A stretch of 64,000 bases of DNA from Candidatus Omnitrophota bacterium (GTDB taxonomy: Bacteria > Omnitrophota > Koll11 > Tantalellales > Tantalellaceae). This document shows, piece by piece, positions 17,382-26,991 of the stretch (within the stretch, counting starts at the first letter, position 1; the number at the start of each line of letters is the position of its first letter). The stretch covers positions 3,598-67,597 of the forward strand of contig JADGBB010000001.1 of NCBI GenBank assembly GCA_015231715.1, in the 5' to 3' direction. A program made the translations under genes and the position numbers. The notes under the pieces are model-generated. The model was not told the DNA's origin. It did no database searches and was given only the letters and a program-made list of their open reading frames with translations.

Positions 17382-18221
17382 ATGAAGATCACCGAAAAAA
17401 TACATTGTTTAAAAATACCTTTTCAAATTAAAATAAGTTCAGAAATTATTTTGAACCGTTTTGCGTATGTGTACATTGCTTTAGGAGATAAGCTGTACAT
17501 GATAGATACAGGAGTATCATCCGGTGAAAACCTTATTCTGGATTATATAAAGGAACAAGGTAGAAGCGTTGATGAAATTGATAAAATATTTCTTACTCAC
17601 TCCCATCCTGACCATATCGGGGCATTAAAGCTTATTAAACAAAAAACAAAAGCTTTGGTCCATGCACATAAAAATAAAATTTCCTGTATAGAGAACACGG
17701 AACTTCAGTTCAGCGAAAGGCCAGTCCCGGGATTTAAATATCTTGTATCCGGATCAGCTAAAGTTGATATACTTGTAAAAAATGGGGATATAATTAAGCT
17801 AGAGAACGGGCAAACGGTTAAAGTTATATATACACCCGGACATTCTGATGATTCTGTTTCATATTTTTTTAAAGAAGATAAAATACTTATATCAGGTGAT
17901 CTTGTTTTATTGCCGGGAGATATCCCAATTTATGATAATTATAGGGAGCTGAAAAACTCACTGAACATGATCAAACAAATAGATTTTAATGTCTTGCTCT
18001 CATCATGGGACGAACCAAGGTATCGTGAAGAGGCATTGAAAATTATAGATAAAAGCATTGAATATTTAGACAGGATAGATGCTGTAGTTAAAAATGTTTC
18101 TCTCAATTCTAATGACGATGATATAATGCTTTTTTGTAAAAATATTGTTGAAAAACTCAGGCTCACGCCGGCCGCGGTTAATCCATTGTGCGCAAGATCG
18201 TTTATGTCCCATATAGACTAA
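17382..18221 (+). CDS. MBL-fold metallo-hydrolase
   Basis: 279 aa. THSHPDHIG near residue 73 is the HxHxDH metal-binding motif of the metallo-beta-lactamase fold. TPGHSDDS near 152 gives the next histidine and ISGDLVLL near 169 the bridging aspartate. The layout is that of glyoxalase II-like hydrolases, with a helical C-terminal tail. The substrate is unknown, though a thioester or lactone hydrolase would fit the family. No signal peptide, so cytosolic. It has its own leaderless-type promoter and is followed after 25 bp by the secretin-like gene. Confidence 0.87.
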   Translation: MKITEKIHCLKIPFQIKISSEIILNRFAYVYIALGDKLYMIDTGVSSGENLILDYIKEQGRSVDEIDKIFLTHSHPDHIGALKLIKQKTKALVHAHKNKISCIENTELQFSERPVPGFKYLVSGSAKVDILVKNGDIIKLENGQTVKVIYTPGHSDDSVSYFFKEDKILISGDLVLLPGDIPIYDNYRELKNSLNMIKQIDFNVLLSSWDEPRYREEALKIIDKSIEYLDRIDAVVKNVSLNSNDDDIMLFCKNIVEKLRLTPAAVNPLCARSFMSHID

Positions 18222-18246
18222 ATTGTTCAATTGAAGGAAAAAATAT

Positions 18247-19092
18247 ATGTCAAAAGTTCTTTTGTTTTTATTCGTTATATTTATTGTATTTTCTGGTTCT
18301 GTTTTATCTGAACAACTTATAACCCAAGAAGATAACAGAGTTCTTGAAACATATGAAATTCAATACGGGGATGTTGAGTCGCTAGGGTTGCTATTGGAAC
18401 AGATGAAAAGCAATTTTGGGAAAGTTACGCCTTATGGCGATAGAAGCGTAATTATTGTTTATGATGTACCCGAAGTGCAAGGGCGTATTGCAAAACTTAT
18501 CAAAGAGTTGGATATACCGCATAAACAAGTTTTAATAAATGTTCTTTTAGCGGAGACTTCAGTTTCCCTAATAGAAAGAGCCGGGTTAATATCTTCCGGT
18601 ACAGCTATAACACCTGATGATTTTAATAGGATCAAGTATATTTTAAAGAACGATAAAAATACAATTATACGTAATGAAATGTCTGTACGAACATTGAGCG
18701 GCAAGCCCGCTAAATTGCAGGTTTCTTCAGAAGAATTTTTTCCCGGAGAAGTTTATTTTGATGAAGGCTATACGATAGTTACACCTTATCGGGAAAGAAA
18801 GGCCGGAAGCTTTCTAGATGTTCTGCCAAGAGTTAATAAGGATAATACTGTAAATGTGCAGGTCTCACCCTCCCGCAGTGAATTTACCGGGCAGTACTCA
18901 TCTTCTGAAAGCTCTATAGGCACTCAAGTTATTATCGGCGACGGCGATACAATCTACCTCGGAGGACTTAATTCCTCATCACATAATATAGTTCAAAACA
19001 ATATCCCTTTTACTGGGATAAATACAGCAAATGCCCTTGATAGCAATCGATCTCTGGCTATGTTCCTTACTGTGGAAATAGACAAACAATAG
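18247..19092 (+). CDS. Short secretin-like (type II secretion N-domain) protein
   Basis: 281 aa; GAAGGA lies upstream of the ATG. Signal peptide at residues 1-21 (LFVIFIVFSGSVLS). The segment ETYEIQYGDVESLGLLLEQM through IKELDIPHKQVLINVLLAET is an N1-type secretin domain followed by the start of the secretin core. The final third (IIGDGDTIYLGGL, then NNIPFTG) resembles the end of the core. At 281 aa it is far shorter than GspD or PilQ (600 aa or more), and there is no other secretion gene nearby. It may be a secretin-derived periplasmic protein rather than a pore. Confidence 0.65.
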   Translation: MSKVLLFLFVIFIVFSGSVLSEQLITQEDNRVLETYEIQYGDVESLGLLLEQMKSNFGKVTPYGDRSVIIVYDVPEVQGRIAKLIKELDIPHKQVLINVLLAETSVSLIERAGLISSGTAITPDDFNRIKYILKNDKNTIIRNEMSVRTLSGKPAKLQVSSEEFFPGEVYFDEGYTIVTPYRERKAGSFLDVLPRVNKDNTVNVQVSPSRSEFTGQYSSSESSIGTQVIIGDGDTIYLGGLNSSSHNIVQNNIPFTGINTANALDSNRSLAMFLTVEIDKQ

Positions 19093-19128
19093 ATTAAGAG
19101 AATATAATTTTAGATATTTCAAGTTCTA

Positions 19129-19137
19129 TGCTATAAT
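19129..19137 (+). promoter_or_regulatory. Extended -10 promoter
   Basis: TGCTATAAT, the same element as at 12822. Its end is 9 nt before the ATG at 19147, so the 5' leader should be about 0-3 nt. No Shine-Dalgarno sequence is present. Confidence 0.55.
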
Positions 19138-19146
19138 AGTTGACAA

Positions 19147-22100
19147 ATGAAATATTATAATTATTTTAAAAAAACAAATAAAAAAATATCCGTAATTCTG
19201 CTGTGCATTTTTATGTTTCAGTCAATATTTATTGGCCAGGCCTATTCTGAAAATTTAAAAGTTTCATATTCCGGATCAAACGTCAATTTAGCTGTACCAA
19301 TGAAATCAAGCGGAATTCTTGGTATGACTGAAAGAGATGCTTTGATATTCAGGCAGGCATTATACGCAGTTTGTATCGAGTTATATAAAACGACAAAAAT
19401 ATTACCTGACGAAGAAAATTTAAGAATAATATTGCAAAAGATTCCTCAAGAGGTTACCGATTACATCGGGAATAAGTTATATCTACATGAATTTAAATAC
19501 TTTCCAGATGGAGCAGTGTATGTGAGATGTCAATTCAACGGACAAGACGATCTGAAAACTGTTTCACCAAGAATTTATTATGCTAAGTTACCAAAAACAT
19601 TAGCAGAATTGATAAATGAAATTGAAATAATACCCGACGCAGTTTTTTCTGAAAGATTTTCTTCCAAAGATCTAAAAGGAAATAAAGCTCCGGATACAAA
19701 TGATATTATACGAGATCTTATATTGTCAGGCGAAATGATAGAACTTGTTTATGAAGATAATTCATTGAAGGCATATACCTTGAACTATGTGGAAAACTAC
19801 TCATCAAAGAATACTAAACCTTCAAAATATAGAGGTCGATCTTATGATATTAAAAATATTTTCAACGATGATGAATGTGACACATTTTTGAAGTATATAC
19901 TTAAGAATATGGTCAATGGTAAACCCGTTAAATTTCGTATCGCTTTGGGGAAAACTTCATTAGGGTGGGAAACTGATATAGATCACTCAAATATTTCTCA
20001 TGCAGGAATAAGGGACGGGGTAGTTTATATCGGTAGGGATCTCTTGAAAAGAATGTTTCAAGAAGACAATGAAACTTTGCGGGATGAAGTGCTTAAAAAA
20101 GATGAGTTTATGCATCTTGCAGGGAAATCGCATGGAACAAAAAAAGAGAGTGAGGCAAGGCTTCAGTTAGTAAAAGATACGATAGATAATATTGCAATCA
20201 GAAATGACACAGAAGAAATAACCCTGCCGGATATCGGCGCATTGTCTTTGAGTGACATGATATTTTATGCAGAGGATATTGACGAATATTGCCGGTTAAA
20301 TCCGGATAAGTGTTCGGTAATTCGTCATGAAAGCGGATTTTATGCCGGAAATACAGATTATTATTTTAAGAGCAATGGCTTTATCCCTTCAAGGAAAAAG
20401 GACGATGTTTATAAAATATTGATCAATAAAACAATTTTAAGTCCGAAAGGGAAGTATGAAGGTACTCTTTTTGCGTATTATCATACAAAAATAAACGAAC
20501 CTGTTCCTGAAAAAAGGGACAATTCAATAACCTTAATTTTGAAAAGTTCAGACCAGAGTAAACCGATAGTTCCTGGAAGTGATAGAACAAGGAGCGAAGA
20601 GGGATGGGACACGGCTACTATTAAAATATATTTAAACGATACTAATGACAAAATAACAATGATAGATTATCAAACTCGAAAAACCGGCATCAATTTATCC
20701 AGAACTATGATAGGTATTCTTTTGCATGATGCGGCTCTTGAAGGCGATATGGAAGAACTTCATCAAATGATACGAAAATATTTTGTTATTCCTGAAATAA
20801 GTCAGCAAATACGAGAAATTGAAGAGTTAAACAATGGCATAATTCCTTTGAAACTGATTTCCCATATTAATAATGATCCGCTAAAAGCAACAAAAGATGA
20901 GCTTGCAAAGCTAAAAAATTTCGGTAAATATAAAAGTTGGGCACTTAAGGAACTTGCCCTGATCTGTTTAAGAAATGCTAATGCTAAGGGAGTTGTTGAT
21001 GACGTAGAACTTGCTGCCTTAAAAACAAAATTCGAAACTTCATCAATTTTAGAAGATCGACTGTTTATTCAAAGATACATTATTGAACAACCCGGCCTTA
21101 TTGAGAAACTTCTAAAAAATTTAAGCGGAGGCAGGGAAATCTCACGAAATGATATTTCATCTATAGGATTTAAATGGCTTGGTCGGGGTAATAACAAAAG
21201 TATTTACCGTTTAATGTTTCATACAAAAAACGGAGAAGTATTTACTACAGCAGTGTCGACCATACGCCATAATATGTGGAATATTAATTTTGACAGAGAG
21301 TCCTTAAAGAAATCGATGGAATATTGGAAAGAACTTTCCGACAGAGATTTTGACGGCGTACCAAAACTAATTGCGTATGAGTGGGCAAAAGATTTTAATT
21401 CTAAAATGCTGGATAAAAATTTAAATCAGCCTAACCCTGAAATTATCAATGATGTAGGATGGTTAAGGAACGATATTTGTTTGGCTTTTAGGGAATTCAT
21501 GGAAGGGAATGATCTCAAATGGACGCTTGCCTCTCCCAAAGTTACCGATATAGATAAAATTAAGTTTAAAAGAGTAGCTCTTCAAGCGATACTTGATATA
21601 TGGAACACAACAAATGATAATGGGGAGAACGGTCTTTTTGTAGGAGATCCCAAGCCGGCTAATATTTGTGTTAATAAAGCAGACGATGTATATAAGGCGC
21701 AGCTTATCGACCTGGACTTGCTCAGAGTTTTTGAAAAATTCGAAAATGTAGTTTCCGCCATACGTAATTATTCTGACTACAATGACTTTGACATAGTTTT
21801 AAAGAATGGTAAAGCTACTGCTGTTTATAATAACGATTCAAAGATTACAGATGAAACGGATGCTTCAGATATTTCACAATTGAAGGGGAACGTCGGAGCG
21901 GACGGGTTCAGGCCGGTTGATGATGAAATCGTCGAATATGTTTCCTATGATGGAACAGAAACGGATGAAGAGGAATATGAAAAAGACCTTAATGGGCATC
22001 TTTTTTATTTGCGGCGAATGAGTTTGAATATGATTAGGAGTAAAAAAAATCTTAAAGAAGTATTTCATTCATTAGATGTGTATGCGAATAAGTGGGGATT

Positions 22101-24198
22101 AATGATATCCGCATGTGCAGGCTGCGGAAAGATCCTGAAAGTATCAAACAAAACGGACTTTGATAAAAATCAGTTTAACTCAGCAAGTCATGGTACTTGC
22201 GGTAATTGTAGTATTGAAATGTTTGAAGGTTCATTAGATCCGACTGACCCATATTATATTGAGTTAAAAGAAAGTGCCAGACAACTTGATGATGAATATG
22301 AGATGATGAATATGTCGTTCATGTCCCAGACAGCGAAAAAGATAGAAGATAATTTAGGTACTATCATGAAAGGTGCGGATGAATATCGTATAAAACATTC
22401 AAAGCAAGCTGTTATGTCTTTTCGCTCGTTTATTAAAGGCGATAAAGGTTTTGAATTTTTGTTTAATAATATCAGTAATCCTGAAGTTAGTAAAAGAACA
22501 CCTGACAAGCAGGAATATTTTGATCTGCTTAACAGACTTTTAGAATTGTATAATGCGTTAAGCGATAAAGAAAAAACTTCACTTCTATTAGCTGTTATTC
22601 TTCATGATAATCAGTACCTTGAAAATATTGATCCTAAAGACCATTGGCAGCTATCTTCTGAAAACTCAGAAAAAATATTACGTCAATATGGTGTATGGGA
22701 CGAAGAAGTTATAAATAATGTTAAAGAACTCATACTTTTACACGGTGTTATATATGATTTTGGAGAAAAATATATACTATCTGATATAAGTCCTATTTTG
22801 CAAAGGAGTGATTCTTTTAAGTCGCAAGTACTGTTGATATCGTTAATGGACGTTTTCTCAAAGCTTTCAAGAGGAGAAAAGTTTGTGCCGGACAATATAG
22901 TTTCTTCTGAGCTGTTAAGAGAAGATCTTAATTTTTATGATGAAGTTTCCGCAATGGCACCTCAAGATTTTTTTAATTTCAGATTAAAACGTATTTGTGT
23001 TCCCAGGTCTTTTAGACTTAATAGGAATAATTTGAAGATAGATGCGGATGAACTTGAATATTTAAAACAGGCATTTGAGCCTTATGATGATATTAAAAAA
23101 ATATGGTCAACAAATATGCGTATGAATATATTCCCGCTTTTTAAACATATAATCGAAGAGCCCCGAGAGAGGGGGAGCATGGATAGAGCGAAAAAACTTC
23201 AAAATGTGATTATGCTTTTCGGACGTATATGTGAGGTATATTTGGAAAATGGACGTGTGCCCGAAGGAACTATATTAACAATAACCGGAAAAGGCTCAGA
23301 TTTTTCCGATAAGCCATACGTGGAAATATTAAACATTCTAAAAAAGAGCGGACTCTTTAATGTCCATCCATCATTAATAACTAAAGAAGGAATAAGCGAC
23401 GTGCTTGAAAATTGCGGATGGTCGAATATCTTTGGTGTGCCCCTTTTATTTGATAAAGAAAAAATATTTTTATCCGCTGAATCATTAGATGACGTTATTC
23501 CTGGAGAAAATGTAATAATAAAAGCAGGCTTAGAATATCCTCATAACATACATAACGGTAAATATACTCTTTTGGTCGATCAAGGATTATATCGTTCGCA
23601 GGACGAATATAAAGATGATAGAACAGGATATGAGATCAATGGGCGTCATGTGGGATACGCAGACAGGTTTGATGTCGCATGCTGTAATTCTTCTGATATC
23701 GATAATGTCATCAGTAACGCCGAGCAACTTTTAAATGATCATAAAAGGCCGATTGAACCAAGCCAGCTGATAATACAGATATCGAGAGAATTATCAGCAG
23801 ATGAAATAAATCGTATTCAAGATCTCTCGAATAAATACGAAAAGAATGGCAAGCCGGGAATAAAAGCAATATATGTAAATTCCGATGATATAGCTATGGT
23901 AGATGATAAAAATCTGCGCCGCGATATTCGATTTGATCTATATTCCATGATGGTATTGGCTAGGTCAATAGACCAGCGGGACCTTGCGGGTAATACGGCC
24001 ACTTCGCGCTTACTTAATTTTTTAATTAGAACACATTTTAATGATAACGATAAAACATCAGTAGAAGACATGATCAAATCATTGGCAAAAGGCGATTTAG
24101 CGGGCATGCTGAAATATTCCCTTTCTTTGACTCCGATAGGAAAATGGAATGGCGCCGAAAAATACCGGTCGATCGCGCAAATATTTATTTCGGCTTGA
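19147..24198 (+). CDS. Giant protein with kinase-like, zinc-ribbon and HD domains
   Basis: 1,683 aa. Signal-peptide-like N-terminus (ISVILLCIFMFQSIFIGQA, residues ~15-33). The N-terminal third is unassigned, with DEFMHLAGKSHG near residue 320. A protein-kinase or aminoglycoside-phosphotransferase-like domain spans ~670-870: GFKWLGRGNNKSIYRL resembles a glycine-rich loop, GDPKPANICV the catalytic loop and LIDLDLL the metal-binding segment. A CxxC...CxxC zinc ribbon (CAGCGK, CGNC) lies at ~989-1,020. An HD-type segment (LLLAVILHDNQYL) lies near 1,150. A C-terminal alpha/beta region ends in AQIFISA, like other giants here. Kinase and HD activities suggest nucleotide or phosphate chemistry, but catalysis is unproven and the combination in an exported-looking protein is odd. 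Confidence 0.8.
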   Translation: MKYYNYFKKTNKKISVILLCIFMFQSIFIGQAYSENLKVSYSGSNVNLAVPMKSSGILGMTERDALIFRQALYAVCIELYKTTKILPDEENLRIILQKIPQEVTDYIGNKLYLHEFKYFPDGAVYVRCQFNGQDDLKTVSPRIYYAKLPKTLAELINEIEIIPDAVFSERFSSKDLKGNKAPDTNDIIRDLILSGEMIELVYEDNSLKAYTLNYVENYSSKNTKPSKYRGRSYDIKNIFNDDECDTFLKYILKNMVNGKPVKFRIALGKTSLGWETDIDHSNISHAGIRDGVVYIGRDLLKRMFQEDNETLRDEVLKKDEFMHLAGKSHGTKKESEARLQLVKDTIDNIAIRNDTEEITLPDIGALSLSDMIFYAEDIDEYCRLNPDKCSVIRHESGFYAGNTDYYFKSNGFIPSRKKDDVYKILINKTILSPKGKYEGTLFAYYHTKINEPVPEKRDNSITLILKSSDQSKPIVPGSDRTRSEEGWDTATIKIYLNDTNDKITMIDYQTRKTGINLSRTMIGILLHDAALEGDMEELHQMIRKYFVIPEISQQIREIEELNNGIIPLKLISHINNDPLKATKDELAKLKNFGKYKSWALKELALICLRNANAKGVVDDVELAALKTKFETSSILEDRLFIQRYIIEQPGLIEKLLKNLSGGREISRNDISSIGFKWLGRGNNKSIYRLMFHTKNGEVFTTAVSTIRHNMWNINFDRESLKKSMEYWKELSDRDFDGVPKLIAYEWAKDFNSKMLDKNLNQPNPEIINDVGWLRNDICLAFREFMEGNDLKWTLASPKVTDIDKIKFKRVALQAILDIWNTTNDNGENGLFVGDPKPANICVNKADDVYKAQLIDLDLLRVFEKFENVVSAIRNYSDYNDFDIVLKNGKATAVYNNDSKITDETDASDISQLKGNVGADGFRPVDDEIVEYVSYDGTETDEEEYEKDLNGHLFYLRRMSLNMIRSKKNLKEVFHSLDVYANKWGLMISACAGCGKILKVSNKTDFDKNQFNSASHGTCGNCSIEMFEGSLDPTDPYYIELKESARQLDDEYEMMNMSFMSQTAKKIEDNLGTIMKGADEYRIKHSKQAVMSFRSFIKGDKGFEFLFNNISNPEVSKRTPDKQEYFDLLNRLLELYNALSDKEKTSLLLAVILHDNQYLENIDPKDHWQLSSENSEKILRQYGVWDEEVINNVKELILLHGVIYDFGEKYILSDISPILQRSDSFKSQVLLISLMDVFSKLSRGEKFVPDNIVSSELLREDLNFYDEVSAMAPQDFFNFRLKRICVPRSFRLNRNNLKIDADELEYLKQAFEPYDDIKKIWSTNMRMNIFPLFKHIIEEPRERGSMDRAKKLQNVIMLFGRICEVYLENGRVPEGTILTITGKGSDFSDKPYVEILNILKKSGLFNVHPSLITKEGISDVLENCGWSNIFGVPLLFDKEKIFLSAESLDDVIPGENVIIKAGLEYPHNIHNGKYTLLVDQGLYRSQDEYKDDRTGYEINGRHVGYADRFDVACCNSSDIDNVISNAEQLLNDHKRPIEPSQLIIQISRELSADEINRIQDLSNKYEKNGKPGIKAIYVNSDDIAMVDDKNLRRDIRFDLYSMMVLARSIDQRDLAGNTATSRLLNFLIRTHFNDNDKTSVEDMIKSLAKGDLAGMLKYSLSLTPIGKWNGAEKYRSIAQIFISA

Positions 24199-24236
24199 TG
24201 ATGTAGTTTTATGAAAGTATCATATAAAGGAGTTTA

Positions 24237-24629
24237 ATTAAAAAATATTTTATTTTTATTTTTTTATCGGTTGTTTTATTTGGATGTAAACACAGCCCAT
24301 TGATTTCAAGCGAGATCAGGCTGACTGAAGATAAAAATATTGAAATGAGCATCGGTCAATCCGTAAATATTTCTCTTGCTTCAAATCCTACAACGGGATA
24401 TCAATGGAGTATAGTTGAAGAAAGAAATGACAATATCGTTATTCAGGATCCGGAGCACGAATATGTTCCAGATAATAATTCAGAAAAATTAGTTGGAAGC
24501 GGAGGGACGCAAATTTTTCATATAAAAGCAGAAAACAAAGGAACGGCACTGCTCTTTTTTGAATATTCCCGCCCCTGGGAAACACAACCTCCTGCAATGA
24601 AAATATCTCTTAAAATAGATGTTGTCTGA
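24237..24629 (+). CDS. Chagasin-family (I42) inhibitor lipoprotein, possible ATT start
   Basis: The mature domain has the hallmarks of the I42 family of papain-type cysteine protease inhibitors: NPTTGYQW near residue 51, GSGGTQIFHIKA, and RPWE. The first ordinary start is TTG 24300, which would omit a lipoprotein signal encoded just upstream in the same frame (KKYFIFIFLSVVLFGC, lipobox LFGC). That segment is preceded by AAAGGAG (24226-24232) and then TTTA-ATT, so ATT at 24237 is the likely start; a mutated ATG is the alternative. 130 aa. It probably guards the periplasm against cysteine peptidases. A broken RtcB fragment follows. Confidence 0.7.
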   Translation: MKKYFIFIFLSVVLFGCKHSPLISSEIRLTEDKNIEMSIGQSVNISLASNPTTGYQWSIVEERNDNIVIQDPEHEYVPDNNSEKLVGSGGTQIFHIKAENKGTALLFFEYSRPWETQPPAMKISLKIDVV

Positions 24630-24821
24630 TTGCCATATCGAGTATGGAATGCCTATCGGTGCTTTGATGACGGCGGAAATCATTTTATTGAAATACAAAA
24701 AGATGACTCTGATTTCATATGGATAATGATACATTCGGGCAGCCGGAACATCGGTTATAAAGTAGCAAAATTTTATAATGACAAAGCAAAAGAGATAAGT
24801 GAAAAAGGCCATGTCCGATAA
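24630..24821 (+). pseudogene. RtcB RNA ligase fragment
   Basis: About 60 residues remain. GGNHFIEIQ and WIMIHSGSRNIGYKVA match the metal- and guanylate-binding core of RtcB (tRNA-splicing ligase, about 400-480 aa when complete). Everything before and after is missing and there is no ribosome site. It abuts the chagasin stop codon and overlaps the next remnant. Confidence 0.75.
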
Positions 24822-26797
24822 AGCGTCCTGCAAAGCGATGCAAAAACTTTGGGAAAATATTATAAAAGAACCGCCCCTAAATGATTGGCTTAACAAAAGC
24901 GGTTTAATGAACAAAAAAGTACGCTCGAACGTCATCCTGACTGGGCTGTCGGAAATACTGAACGGGACAATTTATGGTGCCGCTGATCCGTAAGCAGCAG
25001 CTCCCGAGATAGAGGAACGTTACCAGGAAATAGCAGCTAGGGCGCTCGGGCGTTTTCTCGCCAAAAAGAAGCCCGGCAAATTAATCAAAATTAAAGAGGC
25101 GCTCACTTTGCTATCGCAGACTGTTGTTGTCAATCGGGATACGCGGCTACTACGTGCCGCTGCCATCGAATCTATGGCGAGGCTCGACATGAGTGATGCC
25201 GACTTCGCCGGAATGTTGGCAGGCGAGTTGAAAAGCGCAGCCGCGAGATCGGATCATCTTATTTTTGGGATATGCCTTTGGGGGTTAACAAGAAGATATA
25301 TCGCCGGCGACAAGGCGGTAACAAAACAGGCTCTTGAGGGGTATTTGATCGGGGCCATTGAAAGCGAAGATTCAAGAGCAAGGGAATTCGCCTCGGCCGC
25401 GCTCACCGGGTATTTCGGATATGAAAAAAGGCGTATAAAAGTTCTATTTGCCGCGGCGCCGGCGCTTAAAGAGGTGCAGCAATACGCGTTCTTATCGAAG
25501 GATGATCCCCGTGACCGCGCAAGGATAAACGAAATTGCCGGCTTAGGCAACGAGATGATTATAACAGCCAAGTGATCCCGATGAGCTTGATCCTATCCCG
25601 GACGGTATTCATGGTCTTAACAAAGACAAGATTAAACTTTTATTTACAAAACTCAAAAATGGCGAGTCTTTCTGTCATCCGGTTATTGACGCTGTCAGGA
25701 ACAAGGTCGCAAGAAGTGTGCCGATAGTGCCACGACCGACCGTCTATATATTAGGTAATGAGGAAGAAAATGCCGTTTTCAAAAACATACTTTCAGAGGT
25801 ATACCCAAATGCTGCCGATGGTTCATTGATTGCCGGTGAACTTAAGGTTAAGCCCAAAGCGAAGGAGATAAAAGCTACGTCGCTGTACTCTCCACCGGAT
25901 GTACTCGAGCGTGAAGCGGCACACAGGGACGCGAGAGCGATAAAAATGATCGATCTCGCTTCAGCTGATAAAGTTGACTATGACGAACTTCTAAGCGTGA
26001 TAAGGGATGCCGTAAAAGACAGGTCGGGAGTCCTGAAAATAATGGACATGATCGAGGGCAAAAATACGGAAGTGCCGGCGATAGTTGTGCCGGATAAAGC
26101 TAAACCGCACTTAATTATGGCTTTGCGCATAGCTGTCGCCGGAATGGGACTTGCTGAAGTTATTCCGGGTCGACACAATATCGTTGCACAGTATGATCCG
26201 TAAGGTGCGGCTCAGAGCCGCGGCACAGGAGCGAACAACAAGGCGAAACGCAGAATGATCAAGGAATATAACGGTGTTTTTGGACAATCTGTGATAAAGA
26301 ACGATATTAATGATCTTATAAATGTTACGGCTACAGTTTTAAGTGATGCTCTGAAAGAAGATCCCGAAGCGATGGCGCTTTTTGTGATACCGGTCGAACA
26401 AAAAAACGAATTCGAGAAAGCCTATGAAGAAAAAGTAAAGGATGGAACTATAAACGAAAAAAGATCAAAAATTCAATACATTGACTATGGTGAAGATAAA
26501 AAATGTGAAGATCAGGATTTTGTTTCGCAGTTTATTTTCGGGATCGAAGCGCTTGAGTATGCACGAGGGATGGAAAGACGATCAAGAGGAGAAAAGTATA
26601 CTCCAGAGGAATGGTTCAAGAACATGCTAATGGTAATGGCTGCGAACATGGTCGTTGGCGATAAGACAATTGATGATCCCGAAGAAATGTTAAAAATGCT
26701 ATTCGACAGGAATTCAGTACTCACTATCCGCAAAATCAATTGGAACAACATGACCGAAAAGTTCAGGGCTTGGGAAGCCTTAGCGACTTCTGTGTAG
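24799..26797 (+). pseudogene. Decayed giant-type gene
   Basis: Several frames form one degraded coding stretch. From 24799 the frame reads to TAA 24991, then continues openly to 25575 (helical, HEAT-like repeats, e.g. LLRAAAIESMARLDMSDADF). Near 25571 it jumps +1 to a frame that is open (SDPDELDPIPDGIHGLNKDK ...) to TAA 26201 and then onward to 26797. The last part (26255-26797, 180 aa) ends FRAWEALATSV, resembling the tails of the giants here, and could still be translated from ATG 26255, though it has no ribosome site. 25000-26250 is visibly richer in GC than its surroundings, suggesting a foreign origin. Confidence 0.6.
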
Positions 26798-26833
26798 CTA
26801 TATTATATCTTCCGGTAAATTATATAATCCGCG

Positions 26834-26860
26834 AAACCGTAAAAAGACGGGTTTTTTATT
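26834..26860 (+). terminator. Rho-independent terminator
   Basis: ACCGT / ACGGG stem with an AAAAAG loop followed by GTTTTTTATT, just after the decayed giant gene. Confidence 0.6.
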
Positions 26861-26897
26861 CAATACTTTCAGAACACTATGAAATATTTCCGGAGAT

Positions 26898-26927
26898 CGT
26901 CGGATAAAATTTTCTTATGTTGACTGG
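26898..26927. repeat. Dispersed repeat, copy 1
   Basis: A 30-bp unit starting CGTCGGATAAAAT and ending TTGACTGG. It recurs with two or three changes at 27829-27856, so the two copies flank the nucleotidyltransferase and its small partner. Confidence 0.6.
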
Positions 26928-26955
26928 TTTGAATACTTGTTGATGAAGATAAAAT

Positions 26956-26985
26956 TTGATTATATTCACTTAATAATGCTATAAT
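26956..26985 (+). promoter_or_regulatory. Promoter, leaderless mRNA predicted
   Basis: TTGATT (26956-26961), 18-nt spacer, TGCTATAAT (-10 at 26980-26985). ATG 26992 is 7 nt after the -10 and has no ribosome site. Confidence 0.6.
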
Positions 26986-26991
26986 TTAAAA

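Noticed and set aside
18247..19092. Evidence of a type II secretion or pilus locus
   Set aside because: The secretin-like protein is short and no ATPase, pseudopilin or inner-membrane partner is nearby.
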